Source: CBDVBZ01 sp965372355
GTDB taxonomy: Bacteria > Krumholzibacteriota > Krumholzibacteriia > WVZY01
Direction of reading: 5' to 3'
DNA: 12,195 nt
NCBI GenBank assembly: GCA_965372355.1
Contig: CBDVBZ010000114.1
Location: 1 to 12,195, forward strand
Below are positions 7,349 through 12,195 of the stretch, piece after piece. The notes under the pieces are model-generated. The model saw only the letters and a program-made list of their open reading frames with translations, had not been told where the DNA came from and made no database searches. Positions within the stretch are counted from its first letter, which is position 1, and every line of letters begins with the position of its first letter. A program made the position numbers and the translations under genes.

Positions 7349-7358
7349 GTTATCCGCT
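7331..7358. promoter_or_regulatory. Perfect 8-bp inverted repeat, probable operator over the -35 box
   Basis: The arms AGCGGATA (7331-7338) and TATCCGCT (7351-7358) are exact inverted repeats separated by 12 bases (20-base centre-to-centre spacing, near two helical turns). The gap holds the TTGACA -35 box of the phosphatase gene and the downstream arm falls in the promoter spacer. No T-run follows on either strand, so it is not a good terminator. Arm length and spacing suit a dimeric DNA-binding regulator. No regulator gene is visible nearby. Confidence 0.5.
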
Positions 7359-7375
7359 GGTTACAATTGGACTTG

Positions 7376-7409
7376 AAAAAGGTTAGCGCGAGGCGATGGG
7401 GAACCGCGC
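7376..7409 (-). terminator. Weak terminator-like structure at the end of the Mrp gene
   Basis: On the minus strand, GCGCG (inside 7409-7405) can pair with CGCGC (7390-7386) across a 14-base loop, and TTTTT follows at 7380-7376 after five bases that include the stop codon. The loop is long and the T-run is not adjacent to the stem, so this is weak. Confidence 0.2.
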
Positions 7410-8462
7410 CACGATCCTGTCCGCCACGTCAAAGAACGCCTGGGCAACGGGGGAATCAGCATCCGAGGCCACGACGGGCTCGCCGCTGTCCCCTCCCGCC
7501 CGGATGGCGGGATCGATTGGAATCTGCCCCAGCTTCTCGACTGACGTGCGGGCGCTGATCCTGTCCGCGCCTCCGGAATCGAAAATATCCGTTTTCTGAC
7601 CACAGTGCGGGCAGACAAACGTGCTCATATTCTCGACGATTCCCAGAACGGGCGCCTTCACCTGCTCGAACATCCTCAAACCCTTCTCTGCATCGACCGT
7701 CGCCAGTGTGGATGGGGTCGTAACGATGATAGCGCCGGTAAGCGGTACCGTCTGTACCAGTGTAAGCTGGGCGTCTCCCGTGCCCGGCGGAAGATCAATC
7801 ATGAGGTAGTCGAGTTCACCCCACTCGACATCGAGCAGGAACTTTCTCACCACACTGGTAACGAGCGGGCCGCGCCATATCACCGGCATTCTGTCATCGC
7901 TGAGAAACGCCAACGACATGAGTTTCAGGCCGTCCTTGGTGATCGGCTGTATCTCTTTCTCCCGGCCTTCTTTCGGGCGGTCCGTCACCCCGAGGAGAAT
8001 ATGAAGGCTCGGACCATAGACATCGGCATCGAGCAACCCCACCCTTGCGCCCCGTCTTGCGAGTGCCAATGCGACGTTCACACAGACCGTCGACTTGCCG
8101 ACTCCGCCCTTGCCGCTGGCGACCGCGATGATGTTGGTGACCCCGGGGATTGGCGCCTGCTCGCCGAAGGGGCTTCCCCCCGTTGCACCCGCGCCCGGCT
8201 TCTGCTGCTCCGACTCCTGTTGCGGTACGGTGGTAACCACCGACACACCCGTCACACCCTCGAGCGCGCCCACGGTGTCCATACAGGCATCCTCGATCCG
8301 GTGTTTCTCGGCACGATCGCTGGTCGGGAGGAACAGGGCGATCTTGACCGCACCGTCCTCGACATCGACCCGTTGAATACGGTTATTGGTGACAATGTTG
8401 CCACTACCGCCGACATCGGCGACATCGCTGAGTGCATGTGTGATGGCCTGTCTATCCAACAT
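7383..8462 (-). CDS. mrp: Mrp/ApbC-family iron-sulfur cluster carrier P-loop ATPase with MIP18 domain
   Basis: A cytosolic Fe-S carrier ATPase of 359 residues, predicted to bind a 4Fe-4S cluster as a dimer and hand it to client proteins. Start chosen at ATG 8462 (MLDRQAITHAL), with AAAGG 10 bases upstream; the frame stays open to 8600 but the extra 46 residues look like non-coding translation. An N-terminal MIP18/DUF59 domain (about 1-78) is joined by a Gln/Gly/Pro-rich linker to the ATPase. The ATPase has the deviant Walker A GKGGVGKST (117-125), the switch segment DADVYGPS (145-152), DLPPGTGD (223-230) and the cluster-binding pair CPHC (284-287). Length and layout are typical of bacterial Mrp. 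IspH, a 4Fe-4S enzyme, is encoded 2.9 kb upstream in the same direction and is a possible client, though nothing here shows that. The ancestral MIP18 CxxC-type chemistry is not evident in the N-terminal domain. Confidence 0.95.
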   Translation of the reverse strand: MLDRQAITHALSDVADVGGSGNIVTNNRIQRVDVEDGAVKIALFLPTSDRAEKHRIEDACMDTVGALEGVTGVSVVTTVPQQESEQQKPGAGATGGSPFGEQAPIPGVTNIIAVASGKGGVGKSTVCVNVALALARRGARVGLLDADVYGPSLHILLGVTDRPKEGREKEIQPITKDGLKLMSLAFLSDDRMPVIWRGPLVTSVVRKFLLDVEWGELDYLMIDLPPGTGDAQLTLVQTVPLTGAIIVTTPSTLATVDAEKGLRMFEQVKAPVLGIVENMSTFVCPHCGQKTDIFDSGGADRISARTSVEKLGQIPIDPAIRAGGDSGEPVVASDADSPVAQAFFDVADRIVARFPIASR

Positions 8463-8551
8463 CTCCGTGTTGACCTTTCGTTTTGCTCTCGGGATCGCTC
8501 GTGAGGCTCTCCCTAGGGACCCTCGCTCCCCGATCAACGAGGTCACCGCTC

Positions 8552-8572
8552 GCTCGAAATATCCGTTCGAGC
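8552..8572. repeat. 7-bp inverted repeat between the barrel gene and mrp
   Basis: GCTCGAA (8552-8558) and TTCGAGC (8566-8572) form a perfect 7-bp stem with a 7-base loop. It lies 36 bases after the stop of the beta-barrel gene and about 90 bases before the mrp start. No T-run follows on either strand, so it is either a Rho-type or processing hairpin or an operator. A perfect 10-bp palindrome TCCCTAGGGA also occurs at 8510-8519. No convincing promoter is visible in this 145-base gap. Confidence 0.35.
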
Positions 8573-8607
8573 ACTCACCATGCCCTTCGCGTCCCCGCAT
8601 GCAGCGT

Positions 8608-9291
8608 TTAATCGCGGGTCAGCGGGATCGCCACACCGAGCATCGTGTAGTACGCTCTGTTTTTGAAATCGGTGTCGAGGACCGAATCGTTGATATCGAC
8701 GAAACTGAGCTCCGCGATGAAATCGAGTGTCAGCGTAATCGATTTCAGCTGGTACGCAACACCGCCGCCAACGAGTCCTGCAAAATCGGCACTCTTGATT
8801 CCATCGTTGATATCCAACTTGATGGGCTCACCGTTGGCCGTCCCCTCTACCTCGGCATTCAATAGATTGCCCAAGGAAACACCCAAATACCCCTTGAGTT
8901 CCCATTGATCCGCGACCTCGAGGTGGCCGATGACCATACCCCAGAACTCGAGATAGTCGAGACTCGTCTCACCCGTGATATTGTAGATGGGGCCGGGTTG
9001 CGGTGGGTTGGAAGGGCTGTTCGCAACCTCATTGGTGATGGTTCCCTTGGCGCCCTTTTGCGCATAGGCGATATCGAACTCCACACTGACATCCGGGTTG
9101 AGCCTCAGCGCCGCACCAAAGCTGCCGACAAAACCGCTGACGCTCTCGCTCCCCAACTGGTTGCCGCCCGTGATGCTGGCGCTGCTCCAGCCCGCGCGGA
9201 TTGGGAGACTCCAGGTCTGCGCGCTGGCACTCGCTGCCACAAGCAGCAGCGCCGCACCGAGTGCAATCCCACCCAAAAACTGATTCCTCAT
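8608..9291 (-). CDS. Small exported outer-membrane beta-barrel (porin-like) protein
   Basis: A 227-residue protein with a textbook signal peptide (MRNQF, Ala/Leu core, cleavage after SASA24 before QT). The mature part, about 203 residues, is made of alternating hydrophobic/polar strands with Gly-rich turns (SGFVGSFGAALRLNPDVSVEF, then LVGGGVAYQL). It ends in a hydrophobic strand and a short charged tail (GVAIPLTRD). This pattern and size fit the OmpA/OMP_b-brl-type 8-strand barrel families; I cannot assign a substrate or a named family member. A Pro-rich loop at about 92-103 looks like an extracellular loop. ATG 9291 is preceded by a strong AAGGAG 8 bases upstream. An extended -10 promoter lies about 100 bases upstream, so it is probably transcribed on its own or with mrp by read-through. 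Confidence 0.85.
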   Translation of the reverse strand: MRNQFLGGIALGAALLLVAASASAQTWSLPIRAGWSSASITGGNQLGSESVSGFVGSFGAALRLNPDVSVEFDIAYAQKGAKGTITNEVANSPSNPPQPGPIYNITGETSLDYLEFWGMVIGHLEVADQWELKGYLGVSLGNLLNAEVEGTANGEPIKLDINDGIKSADFAGLVGGGVAYQLKSITLTLDFIAELSFVDINDSVLDTDFKNRAYYTMLGVAIPLTRD

Positions 9292-9393
9292 TTGCCCAAC
9301 TCCTTCTCAAAACGCTGTGGATTCCGCGACCCGAACCGCAGAACCCAGGCTCCAACAGTGATTAACGTGGGCGCTTCGGCTACAGACGACGAG

Positions 9394-9402
9394 AGTATAT
9401 CA
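9394..9402 (-). promoter_or_regulatory. Extended -10 promoter of the beta-barrel gene
   Basis: The minus strand reads TGATATACT (9402-9394): a TGn extension followed by TATACT, 5 of 6 to consensus. No good -35 box is seen 16-18 bases upstream, as is common for extended -10 promoters. The leader to ATG 9291 would be about 95 bases. It lies just after the terminator-like hairpin of the previous gene. Confidence 0.45.
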
Positions 9403-9413
9403 ATCGCCTGCCC

Positions 9414-9438
9414 AAAGAAAGCCCGATTTTCCGCGGGC
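9414..9438 (-). terminator. Intrinsic terminator-like hairpin after the TPR membrane gene
   Basis: On the minus strand, GCCCG (9438-9434) pairs with CGGGC (9425-9421) across an 8-base loop, then TTTCTTT follows directly (9420-9414). It starts 6 bases after the TGA of the upstream gene. The stem is 5 G/C pairs, so moderate strength is expected. Confidence 0.5.
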
Positions 9439-9444
9439 CGAGTC

Positions 9445-11376
9445 TCAATAACCAGCCTCCAGCCGGCTGAGTTCCTCGGTGATCGCGCCGGTCAACAGTG
9501 GTCCCGGGCGCAGACGCTGGCTCTCGATCAGCGCCGCACGCCCTTCCTCGATCCTGCCCAAACGAATCAGGCCTCTCCCGACATAGTAATGATAGAACGG
9601 GTCCTGCGGGTGGTATGCCATCCCGGCGCGCGCCATGGCAACGACATCCTCGAAGCGACGGTGGTTAAAAAGAGCCACGAGGAGTCCCCTTCTTGCCGGG
9701 CGATACTCGGGGTGACGTTCGGTGAGTCTCTGCAGAATCTGGACGGATGCGGCGATGTCCCCGTACTCCCGGTAGTAACCGGCCAGCGTCAGATAGTGCC
9801 GGGGGTTGCCCGAGACCGAACTCGCCGTTTCCTGTATGCGAATCGCATCGGTAAGCCGTCCCTGGTCGTGGTAGGTCTTGGCCAGAACCTCGTAGGCATA
9901 GTCCCGGCGGCTTTCCTGATATGCGAGAATGTGCTCGAAACGCCCGGTCGACCTGTCCGGCGATGCGTTCACCCCGATCCATGCGGCGGTCATCACGACG
10001 CCCATGATCAGTGCCGGCATTGCAACGCGATGCGGCGTTACGGCGCCACCGGCGTACGTTCTGTTTATGGCAAGCAAGAACAACGGAACGAGTCCGAAGA
10101 GGATCACGGTGAACAGATCCCAGTCACGCGCCAGGCCAATGGCCGGGTTGAAGAACAGGAGATAGATCACAGCGGGGATAAGAACCAGCAGAGCGAAGTG
10201 CCACTCATCGCGACGCGTCAGCCACGGGACCGGCCGATCGACCGAGTCTTTCCCGGCCTCGTCCGTTGAGTTCCGGGGCTCGAATGATCCGCGCCCCCAC
10301 CATAGCAGGACGCAGAGCACAAAGAACAACGGCACGACCGGCACTAGCAGGAGAAGCTCGTTTGCGATATCGATCCAGTGCGCCGGAGACACCACGCTGT
10401 AGCTGGACTGAGATGGGAGAAACGGCAGGAAGTATTCCTCGAGCCGTGTGAAATGCCCGGCAACAATGACGACCAGGATTGTGAGCCCGATCAGCACCGG
10501 CGTCAGTACGCGCCGCGTCCTCTGTCCCCCAAGAAACGGTCGAGCAACCAGAAAAACAAGCGACGCCCCGAGCAAAACACCACACACGTGCAAATAAACC
10601 GCCATAAGAAAAGCGGCAATCGGCAACCACAAACGTGATTCACCATGGATGACGCGAAAGCCCAAAATGACGTAGACCGTCCCGGCGAGGAACAACGGCG
10701 CGTAGTTCTCTACGTATCCGAAAAAGAGCATCATCGCGCCTGACAGAAGCGCAAGCACCAGCACCCAGACGGCCAACGGCGCTTCGAGAGAGCTTCGATA
10801 GACAACGCTCAGCACCAGGAAGACAAAGATCCCCCCCAGGAAACAGCTAAAGAATCTCAGCGCGTCGGTCGGAGCCGTGCCAAACATCCGGGTCTGGAAT
10901 ACACTGGAAAGATAGTACAACGACGTCGTACCGGGTGAGATCGGCTCGGTCCTGTTGATGAGCCCCAGTGTCGCGAGTACGGCGGTGGAATCACCCCGGT
11001 AGGTCACGTTGAAATTGTTGGCCACGACTTCACCATCACCCAGCAGCAGTGTCGATGATCGAAACGCGCCAAAGACAAAAATGGACCCGACCGCTGCGAC
11101 AACCACCACGGCAGTCGCCGTTCGTTTGCGATCCCGCAGAAAGCCGTGCACCCCGACGAGCGACGCGTAGATCGCCCGGCTGACAACCGGGACAAACCCG
11201 ATCGCCATGACGATCAGCGCTCCGATGCGGACGGACACGGGATAGTAGGCGAGATGGTTGATACCCCACAGCCGCCTCTCGGGCAGAAACGACGCTGCGG
11301 TGATGATCGCAAGCAGCACGAGCAGGCCGAGAATGGAAAGCACACGCATGTCAGCCGTCCGCGCCATCGTTTTCAT
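9445..11376 (-). CDS. Polytopic membrane protein with C-terminal TPR domain, function unknown
   Basis: 643 residues from ATG 11376. About 12 hydrophobic helices can be drawn (roughly 11-30, 45-65, 86-106, 174-193, 198-217, 222-243, 249-275, 289-307, 337-360, 392-409, 418-437, 450-468). A soluble C-terminus (about 485-640) of TPR-like helix pairs follows. The loop after helix 3 contains an acidic LLGDGE (111-116), and a GLARDWD motif (414-420) precedes helix 11. This layout, with an acidic first large loop and a TPR tail, recalls GT-C-fold glycosyltransferases of the Tmtc/PMT kind, but I see no diagnostic match, so the enzyme idea is inference. The gene overlaps the ispH end by 26 bases. Two later ATGs (11367, 11349) are possible starts; 11349 lies one base after the ispH stop and leaves a natural N-terminal helix (MRVLSILGLL), so it may be the true one. 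No strong ribosome-binding site distinguishes them. The overlap implies co-transcription with ispH. Confidence 0.82.
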   Translation of the reverse strand: MKTMARTADMRVLSILGLLVLLAIITAASFLPERRLWGINHLAYYPVSVRIGALIVMAIGFVPVVSRAIYASLVGVHGFLRDRKRTATAVVVVAAVGSIFVFGAFRSSTLLLGDGEVVANNFNVTYRGDSTAVLATLGLINRTEPISPGTTSLYYLSSVFQTRMFGTAPTDALRFFSCFLGGIFVFLVLSVVYRSSLEAPLAVWVLVLALLSGAMMLFFGYVENYAPLFLAGTVYVILGFRVIHGESRLWLPIAAFLMAVYLHVCGVLLGASLVFLVARPFLGGQRTRRVLTPVLIGLTILVVIVAGHFTRLEEYFLPFLPSQSSYSVVSPAHWIDIANELLLLVPVVPLFFVLCVLLWWGRGSFEPRNSTDEAGKDSVDRPVPWLTRRDEWHFALLVLIPAVIYLLFFNPAIGLARDWDLFTVILFGLVPLFLLAINRTYAGGAVTPHRVAMPALIMGVVMTAAWIGVNASPDRSTGRFEHILAYQESRRDYAYEVLAKTYHDQGRLTDAIRIQETASSVSGNPRHYLTLAGYYREYGDIAASVQILQRLTERHPEYRPARRGLLVALFNHRRFEDVVAMARAGMAYHPQDPFYHYYVGRGLIRLGRIEEGRAALIESQRLRPGPLLTGAITEELSRLEAGY

Positions 11377-12195
11377 CGGTGGGCGGGTATCCGTTCAACA
11401 CTTGCTCCAGGGGGCGGATCGAGTCAAAGAGAGACAACAGCCGCAATATCACTCCGTCCACGATGGCATCGGGACACGAGGCCCCACATGTAACGACGAC
11501 GTCGAGCGGACGTTTGTTGGGTAGCCAATTCCTGCCTGTTGTAACCTGTCGCTTTTCGAGATCGAAGTGTCTGATTTCCTCACCCGACACGATATCTGCC
11601 GCCGTCTGGATAAAATAGGTCTCCATCGCCCCCTCACAGAGCTCCACAATGTGTGATGTGTTGGACGAGTTGTACCCGCCGATCACCAGGCAGATGTCGG
11701 CCCCGTGGGCGATGAGTGCGTAGGTCGCGTTCTGATTCTCATTGGTCGCATAGCAGAGTGTGTCGGAAGTATCGGCAAAATGATCCTTCAGATTCTCGGC
11801 TCCGTAACGCTCGGCGAGCGCTTCCTGAATGACCAGTGCAATCTCTCTCGTTTCAGCGGCTAGCATCGTCGTCTGGTTGACGACGCCGATTCGGCTCAGA
11901 TGGATATCAGGATCGAAACCCTCCGAGCACTTGTGCCTGAAGTGTGTCTCGAACTCATCGACCGGCACGCTGCCCGCGATGATTCCGGAGAGAAGACGCG
12001 CCTCTTCGAGATCGAAGACCACGACGGTTGGCGCGCTGCGGATAGTATGAGAAAACGTCGCGCGTGTCTCTTCGTGCGTTGCCTTGCCGTGCACGATTAC
12101 CGAATAGTCATCTTCACCGAGCCGCGTGCTGCGTCTCCACACCTTCTCGACAAAGGGGCAGGTTGTATTGTAGGCGTAGGGATCGATCCCCCGAT
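11351..12195 (-). CDS. ispH: 4-hydroxy-3-methylbut-2-enyl diphosphate reductase IspH (LytB), N-terminus beyond window
   Basis: Last enzyme of the MEP pathway: it reduces HMBPP to IPP and DMAPP using a 4Fe-4S cluster. About 281 C-terminal residues are visible and the frame runs through the right edge; GTG 12142 is internal, not the start. Visible motifs: TCPFVEKV with a cluster cysteine (codon 12160-12158, equivalent to E. coli Cys96), KATHEE with the substrate His, and NQTTML. These are followed by SDTLCYAT with the third cluster cysteine (codon 11755-11753, equivalent to Cys197), NSSNTSH and TCGASCPD. The first cluster cysteine lies outside the window. The segments EGFDPDIHLSRIGVVNQTTM, GGYNSSNTSH and NWLP are features of the longer plant/cyanobacterial-type IspH, not the roughly 316-residue E. 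coli type. The stop TGA (11353-11351) lies inside the start region of the next gene. The first base of the window's right end is within a codon. Confidence 0.96.
   Translation of the reverse strand, partial: RGIDPYAYNTTCPFVEKVWRRSTRLGEDDYSVIVHGKATHEETRATFSHTIRSAPTVVVFDLEEARLLSGIIAGSVPVDEFETHFRHKCSEGFDPDIHLSRIGVVNQTTMLAAETREIALVIQEALAERYGAENLKDHFADTSDTLCYATNENQNATYALIAHGADICLVIGGYNSSNTSHIVELCEGAMETYFIQTAADIVSGEEIRHFDLEKRQVTTGRNWLPNKRPLDVVVTCGASCPDAIVDGVILRLLSLFDSIRPLEQVLNGYPPTDENDGADG

Noticed and set aside
7331..7358. Inverted repeat as an intrinsic terminator of mrp
   Set aside because: The 12-base loop is long, no T-run follows on the minus strand, and the gap contains a perfect -35 box leading to the next gene.
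7605..8504. A 299-codon open frame on the plus strand
   Set aside because: It is antisense to mrp, whose Walker and CPHC motifs are unmistakable. The plus-strand product is rich in Arg/His/Asp without any recognisable motif.
8463..8600. 46-codon N-terminal extension of the Mrp frame
   Set aside because: The residues before MLDRQAITHAL are Arg/Gly-rich and unlike the MIP18 domain. The internal ATG has a ribosome-binding site and gives the usual family length; the extension also covers the intergenic inverted repeat.
8905..10269. A 454-codon open frame on the plus strand
   Set aside because: It runs antisense to the beta-barrel gene and the TPR membrane gene, both of which have clear protein features. 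Its translation has no domain-like pattern, and long antisense frames are expected in DNA with G/C-rich third positions.
1..12195. Mobile elements, CRISPR arrays, tRNA or rRNA genes, defence systems
   Set aside because: No transposase or integrase, no regularly spaced direct repeats, no cloverleaf or rRNA-like stretch, and all genes share one strand and similar base composition. The window looks like ordinary chromosome.

Overview
This window reads as chromosomal DNA of a diderm (Gram-negative-type) bacterium. Two predicted outer-membrane beta-barrel proteins, Sec signal peptides and a PGA-type envelope polysaccharide locus all point to an outer membrane. Codon third positions are visibly G/C-rich throughout. 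All eight full genes and both edge-truncated genes lie on the minus strand, so the window is read from right to left. I see no tRNA, rRNA, CRISPR array, insertion sequence or phage gene. The lineage cannot be fixed from this sequence. The mix of a plant/cyanobacterial-type IspH, a PGA-like locus in unusual order and a TPR-tailed polytopic membrane protein suggests an uncultured, non-proteobacterial diderm, but this is a guess.

Right part (12195 to about 8608). The 3' part of ispH (isoprenoid synthesis, 4Fe-4S enzyme) runs in from the right edge. It overlaps the start of a 643-residue protein with about 12 membrane segments and a C-terminal TPR domain. A hairpin with a T-rich tail follows. An extended -10 promoter then leads into a small exported beta-barrel protein.

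Middle (8607 to 5445). An Mrp/ApbC-type Fe-S carrier ATPase with an N-terminal MIP18 domain is followed by a GAF-GAF-PP2C (RsbU/SpoIIE-type) serine phosphatase. The phosphatase has a good sigma70-like promoter whose -35 box sits inside a perfect 8-bp inverted repeat, a probable operator.

Left-centre (5339 to 932). Four closely spaced genes form a compact operon resembling the poly-beta-1,6-N-acetylglucosamine (PGA/PNAG) biofilm locus, in the order PgaD-like, PgaC-like, PgaA-like, PgaB-like. The expected order in Escherichia coli is pgaABCD. The small two-helix protein and the family 2 glycosyltransferase would form the inner-membrane synthase. The deacetylase would partly deacetylate the polymer in the periplasm, and the TPR/beta-barrel protein would export it. 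The deacetylase is a single-domain, membrane-anchored enzyme without the second PgaB domain. A short hairpin with a T-tract closes the operon.

Left edge (776 to 1). The first 258 codons of a secreted protein of unknown function, which continues outside the window.
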